Origin: Caldanaerovirga acetigignens
GTDB lineage: Bacteria; Bacillota; Thermosediminibacteria; Thermosediminibacterales; Thermosediminibacteraceae
Reading direction: 5' to 3'
Assembly: GCF_900142995.1 (NCBI RefSeq)
Contig: NZ_FRCR01000016.1
Span: 1 to 33,741 of the forward strand
Length of the DNA stretch: 33,741 nucleotides
Shown here: in pieces, positions 16,242 through 22,837 of the stretch
Numbering within the stretch: position 1 is the stretch's first letter
Layout of the letters: the number at the start of each line of letters is the position of its first letter
Translations under genes and position numbers: made by a program
The notes under the pieces: generated by a model
What the model saw: only the letters and a program-made list of their open reading frames with translations
The model's database searches: none
What the model was told of the DNA's origin: nothing

Positions 16242-16865
16242 TTGGCGAGGATATTTTTAGTCAGACATGGTGAAACGCTATGGAATAGAAATTTTTTATA
16301 TCAAGGTCAAAAGGATATTCCTCTTAGCGAAAAAGGGAGGGAACAGGCAAAAAAACTTGCAAAAGCCCTGGAGCGAGAGACTTTTCGTGCCGTTTATTCT
16401 AGCGACCTTAAAAGGGCCTATGAGACGGCATTTGCGATTGCAAGTCCCCGCGACCTTGACGTAATTTTAAAAAAGGAGCTAAGGGAGATTAATTTTGGGA
16501 ATTGGGAAGGATATTCTTTTGAGGAATTACAAAAAAAATACCCTGTAGAGTTTTCTATGTGGTTAAATGACCCGGGTGAAATAAGACCGCCGGAGGGCGA
16601 AAATTTGAGAGAATTAACCCAAAGGGTAGTTGGATTCTTGAGGAAAACTGCCAAAGAACACAAAAACGAGGATATTTTGGTTGTTACTCATGCCGGCCCG
16701 ATAAGGGCAGTTTTGATGAGCATTTTGGACTTGGATATTAAACATTTTTGGAAATTTAAAATAAGCAATGCCTCGGTTACAGTAGTAAACTTGGACGACA
16801 GCGGTGATGTATGTAGCGATGGTTCTTTCATAATTAAGGTTAACGAAACGGCTCATTTGGAATAA
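16242..16865 (+). CDS. cobC: alpha-ribazole phosphatase, histidine phosphatase family
   Basis: A 207-residue phosphoglycerate-mutase-like phosphatase. RIFLVRHGETLWN places the phospho-histidine at H9. YSSDLKRAYETA and the second catalytic His in VVTHAGPIRAV complete the active site. In the family it removes the phosphate from alpha-ribazole phosphate or cobalamin phosphate. I chose TTG at 16242, eight bases after AAAGGGG; the longer frame from a TTG overlapping the cobS stop has no site. Specificity rests on its place at the end of the cobalamin genes. Confidence 0.85.
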   Translation: MARIFLVRHGETLWNRNFLYQGQKDIPLSEKGREQAKKLAKALERETFRAVYSSDLKRAYETAFAIASPRDLDVILKKELREINFGNWEGYSFEELQKKYPVEFSMWLNDPGEIRPPEGENLRELTQRVVGFLRKTAKEHKNEDILVVTHAGPIRAVLMSILDLDIKHFWKFKISNASVTVVNLDDSGDVCSDGSFIIKVNETAHLE

Positions 16866-16934
16866 AAAAGGTGTATTTTTTGCAAGTTTTGGAGAAAATA
16901 TAAAAGGTATTACAATTTTAAGAAGGTGGAAGAA

Positions 16935-17120
16935 TTGAATTGCCCTCTGTGCGGTGGAAATTCTACCGGTAAGGTTGGTAACAATCAGTATTATTGCTGG
17001 GATTGTTACGTAGAGTTTTCTGTAAACCACAATAAAGTGACGATTTATGAACTGGCGGATGATGGAACGCTTCTGCCTTATGGGAGAAATGAAGCAGCGA
17101 GAGGAGGTAATGCTTTTTAA
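16935..17120 (+). CDS. small zinc-ribbon hypothetical protein
   Basis: About 61 residues. The start MNCPLCGGNSTG, followed by NNQYYCWDCYVEF, gives a C-x2-C/C-x2-C zinc ribbon with aromatic residues typical of short ribosomal or nucleic-acid-associated ribbons. The C-terminal part (VTIYELADDGTLLPYGRN) is not recognised. TTG at 16935 follows GGTGG at good distance; a GTG nine bases earlier lacks a site. The function is unknown. Confidence 0.65.
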   Translation: MNCPLCGGNSTGKVGNNQYYCWDCYVEFSVNHNKVTIYELADDGTLLPYGRNEAARGGNAF

Positions 17121-17291
17121 ATGAAACTCAGCTTTTGGGGAGGGCTCTTTGCAGGTTTTTTAGCGGGCACTTTTATAACGACTTTTTTAGGGCCTTCATC
17201 GGCATTTAAAGCAGGGAAAAAACTTTATAAAATTTCGAGAGGGCTAAAAAAACGGACAGTTTTAATGAAGCGAGTTGGCGAAAAAGAGTGA
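17121..17291 (+). CDS. 56-aa single-pass membrane protein, hypothetical
   Basis: The ATG directly abuts the TAA of the zinc-ribbon gene, so translation is probably coupled; a GGAGG lies 13 nt upstream inside that gene. The product starts MKLSFWGGLFAGFLAG and TFITTFLGP, one glycine-rich hydrophobic helix, followed by a strongly basic tail (KKLYKISRGLKKRTVLMKR). This resembles short YtxH-like or inner-leaflet membrane proteins but I cannot assign a family. It precedes the permease gene. Confidence 0.6.
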   Translation: MKLSFWGGLFAGFLAGTFITTFLGPSSAFKAGKKLYKISRGLKKRTVLMKRVGEKE

Positions 17292-17298
17292 TGCCATA

Positions 17299-18354
17299 AT
17301 GAATGTAAAGTATACTTTGGACCGGAAGTTTTTATACCGGCTTTTTTTATTTATTACATTGATCCTGTTGGCTGTTTTTGTATACAAATTGAGGGAAAAA
17401 ATCTATAATGTGTTAATTCCCTGTAGTGTTGGAGTGCTTACTGCTTATATCCTCAACCCAATAGTGGTGTTCTTAACAAGTAAGGGTTTTAAAAGAAAAG
17501 TGGCAGTGGCATTGATATATTTTATTCTAATTTGTTCAGTAGCAGTTGCGATGTTTTGCGTAATTCCTGTAATAATGTCAGAGCTAAATAAATTGATAGA
17601 GAGCATCCCCTTTTATGCTAAACAAATACAAAGCTTTTTCAATACTTTTAAAAAAGGATATAGGGATAATTTGCCGATTGGAATGCAGGAGGTTATAGAT
17701 AGGAATATAATTCAACTGGAAAACAGGTTAATGAGTGTTTTGCATAATTTAACCAATAGATTGCCGGGTTTTTTTTCAGGTTTATTCAGCTTTATACTTG
17801 GTCCGATAATCGGATTTTACCTCTTAAAGGATTTGGACGAGCTTAAAAAAAGTATGACAATATACATTCCGCCTGCCTATCGGGATAACTGTTTCTATTG
17901 GATGAAAAAGATAGATTCCGCTTTAGGGCGTTATATAAGAGGACAGCTTATAGTAAGTTTAATTGTTGGAATACTGACCGGCTTTTCGCTCTATTTGTTG
18001 GGGATAGATTACGCGCTCTTGATAGGAATTCTTTCGGCAATTACAAATATAATTCCTTACTTTGGACCGATTATCGGGGCGATGCCGGCTATAGCAATAG
18101 CCCTGCTTAAATATCCAGGCAAGATATTTGGGATAGTGGTTATTTTTGTCTTGATCCAGCAATTGGAAAGTGGGATAATATCTCCGCATATAATGGGGGA
18201 AAATCTAGGCCTGCATCCGGTAACAGTCATTTTTTCGCTATTGGTTGGCGGAACGTTTTTTGGTTTGTGGGGATTAATTTTGGCAGTTCCTACTGCAGCA
18301 TTGTTAAAGTCGATAATTTTAGCGTTGCTTGAAAAAGTTGATGGAGAAAAATAG
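17299..18354 (+). CDS. AI-2E-family transporter (UPF0118/PerM-like permease)
   Basis: A 351-residue polytopic membrane protein. Features of the family are an N-terminal pair of helices, the long amphipathic middle region (MSELNKLIESIPFYAKQIQSFF), and the C-terminal signature ITNIIPYFGPIIGAMPA followed by QQLESGIISPHIMG and LHPVTVIFSLLVGGTFFGLWG. Members export small molecules or ions; autoinducer-2 is only one proposed substrate. I prefer ATG 17299 over the TTG at 17275, which lies inside the preceding gene. A terminator overlaps the end. Confidence 0.88.
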   Translation: MNVKYTLDRKFLYRLFLFITLILLAVFVYKLREKIYNVLIPCSVGVLTAYILNPIVVFLTSKGFKRKVAVALIYFILICSVAVAMFCVIPVIMSELNKLIESIPFYAKQIQSFFNTFKKGYRDNLPIGMQEVIDRNIIQLENRLMSVLHNLTNRLPGFFSGLFSFILGPIIGFYLLKDLDELKKSMTIYIPPAYRDNCFYWMKKIDSALGRYIRGQLIVSLIVGILTGFSLYLLGIDYALLIGILSAITNIIPYFGPIIGAMPAIAIALLKYPGKIFGIVVIFVLIQQLESGIISPHIMGENLGLHPVTVIFSLLVGGTFFGLWGLILAVPTAALLKSIILALLEKVDGEK

Positions 18355-18370
18355 CCCGGTCTACCGGGCT
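18353..18370. terminator. bidirectional terminator between the AI-2E gene and trxB
   Basis: AGCCCGG (18353-18359) pairs perfectly with CCGGGCT (18364-18370) around TCTA. On the minus strand it is followed by ATTTTT right after trxB; on the plus strand by TTAATTA. The two genes converge here. Confidence 0.8.
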
Positions 18371-19609
18371 TTAATTATGCATTATTGTTCTTACTTTTTC
18401 TTCTAATGAATTTCTTGTAATTTCCACAAGGGGCACTACTTCTTTTATTTCTCCGTCAAATAAAAGAACTAAACAGGGTTCTCCTTTTATGCTCAACCTT
18501 TGCGCAAGTCCCTTCCCTTTATAAACGTCGATCTTGTTTATTTTTATTTCGGGATGATGGTTGCCGTACTCTTCAATTATGGTCATTTTTTCCCGCGACA
18601 GAGCATCGGTAGGATCGTAGCAAAAAACAAGCTGAGGTCCTTTTACTCCTTTAAATTCCTTTTCAAAAGTTTCAGTTTCTGCGATGTATTTTTCGGCCAT
18701 AAATCCTGCAATAGCCCCGTCTCCGACAGAAGTTGCAACTTGCCTTAAAATTTTTTCTCTGACATCTCCGCATGCGAATACTCCGGGAATGTTAGTTTCC
18801 ATCTTCTCATTTGTTATTAAATATCCTCTTTCGGTCATGTTGAGTATACCTTTAAAGATATCTGTATTTGGTACATAACCTATAAACAAGAAGCAACCAT
18901 CCACCTTTACGGGAATTTTTTCGTTAGTCTTTACGTTCCGTAAAATTACCGTTTCCAATTTGTCCTCTCCCACAAACTCATCTACCATTGTGTTCCAAAT
19001 AAAATGTAATTTTTCGTTTTTTAAAGCTGCTTCCTGAGCCACTTTATTTGCATCCATTATTCCAACATCATGAATTACAGAAATATATATTTTATTTGCA
19101 AACCTGCTCAAAAATATGGATTCCTCAATGGCAGCATCTCCGCTACCTACAACCAGTACATCTTTGCCAGTGTAGTAAACAGCATCGCAAGTAGCGCAGA
19201 AAGAAATGCCTTTCCCAAAAAGAAATTTCTCTTCGTTTTTTGCACCAGTAAGCCGGGGCTTTCCGCCGGTTGCGATGATAACTACCTTTGCATGATAATC
19301 AGTTCTGAATGTTTTTACGACTTTCGTCTCACCTTCTAACTCTACACCCGTTACATCCGCGTACTTTATCTTCACGCCGAATTTTTTTACTTGTCTTTCG
19401 AAAAGCTTCATTAAATCGTTGCCGGTGCTTCCTTCAGGGAATCCAGGATAGTTTTCTATTTCATTTGTATAGGTGGCAAGTCCTCCAAGTAAGTTTTTTT
19501 CCAATAAAATTGTTTTTAATCTTGCTCTCCCGCAGTAAATGGCTGCTGTCATGCCGGCGGGTCCACCGCCGATGACTACGACGTCATAGTATTCAATATT
19601 TTTCGGCAT
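18371..19609 (-). CDS. trxB: thioredoxin reductase-like flavoprotein with C-terminal thioredoxin-like domain
   Basis: A 412-residue FAD- and NAD(P)H-binding disulfide reductase. Residues 1-310 are a normal TrxB: GGGPAG at 14-19, redox-active CATC at 138-141, GSGDAA at 155-160, and ACGDVREKILRQVATSVGDGAIAG for FAD. Residues from about 322 form an extra domain of thioredoxin-like pattern: a beta strand LVFCYDPTD where the CxxC would stand, and GEPCLVLLFDG at the cis-Pro loop. Only one Cys (C330) remains at the active-site position. The start has AAGGAGGAG five bases upstream. It ends the leftward YeeE-TusA-YeeE cluster, which suggests it supplies electrons to that pathway (inference). Confidence 0.88.
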   Translation of the reverse strand: MPKNIEYYDVVVIGGGPAGMTAAIYCGRARLKTILLEKNLLGGLATYTNEIENYPGFPEGSTGNDLMKLFERQVKKFGVKIKYADVTGVELEGETKVVKTFRTDYHAKVVIIATGGKPRLTGAKNEEKFLFGKGISFCATCDAVYYTGKDVLVVGSGDAAIEESIFLSRFANKIYISVIHDVGIMDANKVAQEAALKNEKLHFIWNTMVDEFVGEDKLETVILRNVKTNEKIPVKVDGCFLFIGYVPNTDIFKGILNMTERGYLITNEKMETNIPGVFACGDVREKILRQVATSVGDGAIAGFMAEKYIAETETFEKEFKGVKGPQLVFCYDPTDALSREKMTIIEEYGNHHPEIKINKIDVYKGKGLAQRLSIKGEPCLVLLFDGEIKEVVPLVEITRNSLEEKVRTIMHN

Positions 19610-19650
19610 TGAAGCTCCTCCTTGTGAGAAATTTTTTCTACTCATGAGCT

Positions 19651-19671
19651 CGGCGGGGGTTGCCCCCGCCG
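19651..19671. other. GC-rich hairpin between the selenoprotein gene and trxB
   Basis: CGGCGGGGG and CCCCCGCCG (19651-19659 with 19663-19671) form a perfect 9-bp stem with a 3-nt loop. It starts 4 nt after the yeeE stop on the minus strand. No T-run follows on either strand, so it is not a textbook terminator; it may protect the upstream mRNA 3' end or reduce trxB transcription. Confidence 0.6.
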
Positions 19672-19675
19672 AAAA

Positions 19676-20221
19676 TTAAGTAAGGAAATATTTGACGAGA
19701 AGTTTTGAGCCTAGGTAGGCGCCGATAAACATGGCTAGGAAGAAAATCCAACCGTGAAGCGACATCGAAGCCGTGCCGCTAAAAAGTGCCCCAATGTTTC
19801 ACCCGTAGGAGAGCCTCGCGCCATAACCCATCATGAGCCCGCCTAAAATTGCGGCTACAACCTGCTTGTAACTTTTAATCTTTTTAACTCTAAACTGGGA
19901 AGCGAGTAAAACAGCGAGTAAAGCGCCGACAATAATACCCAGATTTTGAATAGAGCCACCGTCCTGCAAAAATCCTCCCGATAGGGCTTTTGCGTTTGCT
20001 TCGCTTTGATAAAAGGCCCACTTTTCAGGAGAAGCGCCGAGAGACTTTGCCAGCCATGCCCCCCAGTGAGCAATGGAAGTGGTTATACCCCAGCCGTGAT
20101 TCGTCAATATGAATATTACTATATTCAATAATCCAAGAAATATTGCACCCAGCCAGTAGGGAAAAGGGTCCTTTAATAAGGCTCTCTTCAACTTTTCGGA
20201 TTCTTCCTTAAATTTACTCAC
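19676..20221 (-). CDS. YeeE/YedE-family permease C-terminal half, selenoprotein (in-frame TGA = Sec)
   Basis: The minus-strand frame starts at GTG 20221 behind AAGGAGGG, runs 140 codons, meets TGA at 19801-19799, and continues in the same frame for 40 codons to TAA. Read through, the junction is GARLSYG-U-NIGALFSGTASMSLHGW, matching the conserved GCNIGA motif of YeeE/YedE (TsuA) transporters with Sec at the Cys position (residue 141). The tail adds another membrane helix, IFFLAMFIGAYLG. A hairpin suitable as a bacterial SECIS lies 18 nt after the TGA. The total of 181 residues with several helices complements the 227-residue protein encoded two genes upstream, so the transporter is split. YeeE proteins import thiosulfate or related sulfur/selenium species. 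Translation needs SelA, SelB, SelC and SelD, encoded elsewhere. Confidence 0.88.
19758..19780 (-). promoter_or_regulatory. SECIS-like element in the yeeE selenoprotein mRNA
   Basis: On the minus strand AGCGGCA (19780-19774) pairs with TGTCGCT (19764-19758), seven base pairs with one G-U, closing a nine-base loop that begins CGG. The apical loop is 25 nt after the UGA. Bacterial SECIS elements lie inside the coding region about 16-37 nt after UGA and have a G in the first loop positions, so geometry and loop fit SelB recognition. Confidence 0.75.
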
Positions 20222-20232
20222 AACGACCCTCC

Positions 20233-20460
20233 TTATTTTGTTTTTTCAATGTAGATGTACCAATGACCTTCTTCGATTTCCTCGATTTCTACTGGGTAGC
20301 CTTCTTTTCTTGCCCATTCGGGAACGTTCTTCATAGCACAACTGTGGTCTATTTCGACTATCAGTATATCTCCTACATTTAACTCCTTTAATTTGTTTTG
20401 GGTTTTTATAAGAGGAACAGGACAAGCTTCACCCAAGCAGTCGAGATGAACTTCTGCCAT
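20233..20460 (-). CDS. TusA-family sulfur carrier protein
   Basis: A 75-residue TusA/SirA/YeeD-fold protein. The sulfur-accepting motif is GEACPVPLIKTQ, with C13 carrying a persulfide (or perselenide) in the family; C8 is a second cysteine. The segment VEIDHSCAMKNVPEWARKEGY is also typical and holds a further Cys. AAAGGGG precedes the ATG. It sits between the two YeeE halves, the partner arrangement known for TsuA and TsuB, where a TusA-like protein receives sulfur from the permease. Confidence 0.92.
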   Translation of the reverse strand: MAEVHLDCLGEACPVPLIKTQNKLKELNVGDILIVEIDHSCAMKNVPEWARKEGYPVEIEEIEEGHWYIYIEKTK

Positions 20461-20516
20461 GTTCGATACCCCTTTCGTTGATCTATAGTCTCAATGGATT
20501 TTAAATCGCATCTTTT

Positions 20517-21200
20517 TTATTCGGCCTTCCTATAATCCCACCACAGAGCTAGGAAGTAAAGGCCGAATAGGGCCAAAATGGAGCCGAAGAATGCTAATGG
20601 CCAACCCAGGACATCCGGCAAAAACACAGCCGGCGAGTTTTTTATGACATTTGCTTTCCACCAGCCAAAATGATACGCACCGAAGGCTGAACCGATTATG
20701 AAAAAAACGAGTGCGAGAAGGTTCATCATATAGGCTTCGCCGACTCGCATAAGAGTTCCGGAAGCACATCCACCAGCAATGACTGCACCGATGCCGAATA
20801 TGATACCGCCTAACAGTGTGTGGATACCAACAGGGCTTATATTACCTGGGACAGGTTTTCCGGCCGAAAAAGCGCTGTACTGTATTGCGGAAAAACCTAT
20901 CAGCGCTATGAGAATTGCCACAATAACCGCCCTGAGCAGGGAAGTACTCCCGGTCAAGAATGGGTCTCTGGTAGCTGCGGTAAAACAGAATCTTGAACGC
21001 TGCAGTACGAAACCAAGAGCAATCCCTATCATCCATCTAATAACAAGCATTGTTTTTATGTTGGCTAAAAAAACTCCAAATGCTATAATTAATGCTAGGA
21101 GAGCGATACCGTATCCAATTTGGTTTTTCCTTTTAGCAATGGGTTTTGATTTAGTGCTTTGCAACTTTGATTTTAAAGAAGTTTGAGCCTGCTGTTCCAC
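20517..21200 (-). CDS. YeeE/YedE-family permease, N-terminal half
   Basis: A 227-residue membrane protein with about six hydrophobic segments and a basic, soluble N-terminus of about 25 residues. The two conserved cysteine motifs of the first YeeE repeat are present: LQRSRFCFTAATRDP (C72) and AGGCASGTLMRVGE (C145). Fused YeeE proteins have about 330-400 residues, so this is one half of a split transporter. Start GTG 21200 follows AAGGGGGTG. It is the first gene of the leftward cluster with tusA, the selenoprotein half and trxB. Confidence 0.9.
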   Translation of the reverse strand: MEQQAQTSLKSKLQSTKSKPIAKRKNQIGYGIALLALIIAFGVFLANIKTMLVIRWMIGIALGFVLQRSRFCFTAATRDPFLTGSTSLLRAVIVAILIALIGFSAIQYSAFSAGKPVPGNISPVGIHTLLGGIIFGIGAVIAGGCASGTLMRVGEAYMMNLLALVFFIIGSAFGAYHFGWWKANVIKNSPAVFLPDVLGWPLAFFGSILALFGLYFLALWWDYRKAE

Positions 21201-21248
21201 TTTTACACCCCCCTTCTACAAGTGAAGAATATCACTTTCTCTATTATT

Positions 21249-21277
21249 AAAATACAATAAATATGTTCAGATGTAAA
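21249..21277 (-). promoter_or_regulatory. probable promoter of the yeeE-tusA-yeeE-trxB cluster
   Basis: On the minus strand TTTACA (21277-21272) and TATTTT (21254-21249) are 17 bp apart and lie about 50 bp before the GTG start. An inverted repeat TATAAG-N5-CTTATA sits just upstream at 21298-21314, placed as expected for an activator. Confidence 0.5.
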
Positions 21278-21297
21278 ATTAATAAAATTTATATTGC

Positions 21298-21314
21298 TAT
21301 AAGGCAAACTTATA
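21298..21314. promoter_or_regulatory. inverted repeat, candidate LysR operator
   Basis: TATAAG (21298-21303), GCAAA, CTTATA (21309-21314) is a perfect 6-bp inverted repeat containing the T-N11-A pattern of LysR-family sites. It lies in the divergent region between yeeE and the second tusA-like gene, near the LysR gene. Binding is inferred. Confidence 0.45.
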
Positions 21315-21373
21315 ACTGTATTTCAAAAGGGTTTTGTAGTATAAGGGACCCAAAGTATATTTTTGTCCGCTTG

Positions 21374-21389
21374 TTGAAAATGTTTTCAA
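21374..21389. promoter_or_regulatory. cre-like palindrome before the second tusA-like gene
   Basis: TTGAAAATGTTTTCAA is a perfect 16-bp palindrome lying ten bases before the ribosome-binding site. It fits the CcpA cre consensus except for TG in place of the central CG. It could equally be an operator of another dimeric regulator. Confidence 0.35.
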
Positions 21390-21413
21390 GGACATGCCGG
21401 AGGAGTGAAGACA

Positions 21414-21662
21414 ATGGCCGAACATTTTATAAATGCACTGGGAGATATGTGTCCTATACCTAATTCTAAAGTGCAGTCAAAAATAAAAAAACTGCAGCCG
21501 GGGGACAGGATAGTCCTTCTTACCGACCACAGTTGTGCTGTTACGACAATAATAGAAGAGATGAAGAGGAGAAGACTTAAAAGCAGTGTTGAAGAAGTGG
21601 ACAACGGTATATGGAAATTGACAATAACCATACCTTCTCAGGCTAACAAAAACCGCGGTTAG
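21414..21662 (+). CDS. second TusA/YedF-like sulfur or selenium carrier
   Basis: An 82-residue TusA-fold protein with NALGDMCPIPNSKVQSKI (active C13) and LLTDHSCAVTTI, parallel to the first TusA. ATG 21414 follows GGAGGAG; the upstream GTG overlaps that site. It is divergent from the yeeE cluster and convergent with the LysR gene, whose 3' end it overlaps by 20 bp. Neighbourhood suggests it shares the relay with the Sec-containing YeeE. Confidence 0.88.
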   Translation: MAEHFINALGDMCPIPNSKVQSKIKKLQPGDRIVLLTDHSCAVTTIIEEMKRRRLKSSVEEVDNGIWKLTITIPSQANKNRG

Positions 21663-22545
21663 GGGAATGCATGAATTTTATAAAAGCTTGGGCCACGTTG
21701 CTTTGAGCTTTTTCATGCTTATAAGCTATATGAATTTTTTGAAAAAAAGATATATTTTCTATTTTTAAAGCCACTAGAGTTTTATTGTAAAGTTCTTTTT
21801 TTAGAGCTAATTTCGGCATGATAGAAATACCATGTCCGGCTTCCACCGCGGCTTTGATTGAATCAGCGCTGCTTAATTCCATAACTATATTCAGTTGGTT
21901 TTTATCTATTCCCAATCTTGATAGATATTTTTCTATCATTTGTCTTGTTCCAGAACCTTCTTCTCGCATAATTAAAGGTTGTTTTAAAAATTCGTCTAGA
22001 CTCAAAATGTTTCGTTCATTCCACGGTTTTCTATTGGGCGCTATGACGACCATCTCATCATTTCCAATTTCGCTTGAAAATAAATTTCCATCGGGCTTTT
22101 CACCCTCAACGATAGCAATATCTATTGTGCCGCTTTTTAGGTCGTCTAAAATTTGTCTTCTATTTCCAACTTTTAGCGTAATATGCGACTCCGGGTATTT
22201 TTCTTTAAAAATGAAAATGCTGCATGGCACTGCGTAACCTCCTACAATGGATGATGCTCCGACTGTTAAGCTCCCTGTTATCGATGCCCTAAAACCTTCC
22301 ATTTCTTTCTCAAGGGTTTGGTAGAGCGCTACTATTTGCCGGGCATGTTCGTATAGGATTTTACCTGCTTCGGTTAATTTAATGCCTCGATTGGTTCTCT
22401 CAAGTAATTGCACCGAAAAATGTGTTTCTAATTGTTTTATTTGCTGACTCAAGGCGGGTTGTGTAACAAATAAAAGCTCCGCAGCCCGGGACATGGATTT
22501 TGTTTCTGCAATGGCTATAAAAGACTTGAGGGATTGAATGTTCAT
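21643..22545 (-). CDS. LysR-family transcriptional regulator, probably selenium/sulfur-related
   Basis: A 300-residue LysR regulator. The N-terminal winged helix is MNIQSLKSFIAIAETKSMSRAAELLFVTQPALSQQIKQLE; the effector domain from about residue 90 has two Rossmann-like lobes (GSLTVGASSIVGGY, MREEGSGTRQMIEKYL). This subtype resembles the CysB/YeiE-like regulators recurrently found beside selenium-metabolism genes; position next to the YeeE-TusA cluster supports that. AAGGGTGA precedes the ATG. It is divergent from the pyr operon, which is likely a coincidence of order. Confidence 0.88.
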   Translation of the reverse strand: MNIQSLKSFIAIAETKSMSRAAELLFVTQPALSQQIKQLETHFSVQLLERTNRGIKLTEAGKILYEHARQIVALYQTLEKEMEGFRASITGSLTVGASSIVGGYAVPCSIFIFKEKYPESHITLKVGNRRQILDDLKSGTIDIAIVEGEKPDGNLFSSEIGNDEMVVIAPNRKPWNERNILSLDEFLKQPLIMREEGSGTRQMIEKYLSRLGIDKNQLNIVMELSSADSIKAAVEAGHGISIMPKLALKKELYNKTLVALKIENISFFQKIHIAYKHEKAQSNVAQAFIKFMHSPNRGFC

Positions 22546-22614
22546 TTAATCTTCACCCTTTTTACCTCTTTAATTTTATAATAACATATCTGTGATGTAC
22601 CATAAATCTTCATG

Positions 22615-22643
22615 TTGACAAATACTTATTTCTATGGTATTCT
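22615..22643 (+). promoter_or_regulatory. sigma-A promoter of the pyr operon
   Basis: A consensus TTGACA (22615-22620), 17-bp spacer, and TATTCT (22638-22643). Transcription should start near 22650, about 190 nt before pyrB. Confidence 0.8.
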
Positions 22644-22672
22644 AGTCAAAAACAAATCGAATAACGGTCGTT

Positions 22673-22707
22673 CACCTTTAAACTGGTCCCGTGAGGCTGG
22701 TAAGGTG
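22673..22707 (+). promoter_or_regulatory. PyrR-binding loop (anti-antiterminator)
   Basis: CACCTT (22673-22678) pairs with AAGGTG (22702-22707) and the enclosed loop contains GGTCCCGTGAGGCT, matching the PyrR recognition core UCCNGUGAGGCU. When UMP is abundant PyrR stabilises this hairpin, favouring the downstream terminator. The PyrR gene is not in the window. Confidence 0.88.
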
Positions 22708-22737
22708 AAAGCTGGGAAGAAAAAAGACGAAAGTACA

Positions 22738-22770
22738 GCCTTTCTCCGCCTGACGGAGGAAGGCTTTTTT
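22738..22770 (+). terminator. pyr leader attenuator terminator
   Basis: GCCTTTCTCCG (22738-22748) pairs over 11 positions with CGGAGGAAGGC (22754-22764), followed by T6. Upstream ACGAAAG (22728-22734) can pair with CTTTCGT (22781-22787) across the terminator, a candidate antiterminator helix. Confidence 0.88.
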
Positions 22771-22787
22771 CGTAAGCTGGCTTTCGT

Positions 22788-22815
22788 ACCCTGCCGTCTC
22801 ACCGGCAGGGTTTTT
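22788..22815 (+). terminator. second terminator in the pyr leader
   Basis: ACCCTGCCG (22788-22796) pairs with CGGCAGGGT (22803-22811) around TCTCAC, followed by T4. It ends only seven nt before the pyrB ribosome-binding site. Confidence 0.7.
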
Positions 22816-22837
22816 AAAATTGAAGGAGGGAAGGATT

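Noticed and set aside
16224-16865. Longer cobC start from the TTG overlapping the cobS stop
   Set aside because: It has no ribosome-binding site, while the TTG at 16242 is well placed after AAAGGGG and gives the usual N-terminus.
19799-19801. Simple nonsense mutation truncating the YeeE half
   Set aside because: The frame continues with the exact conserved motif and a membrane helix, a SECIS-like stem is in place, and no other damage is seen in the gene or neighbours.
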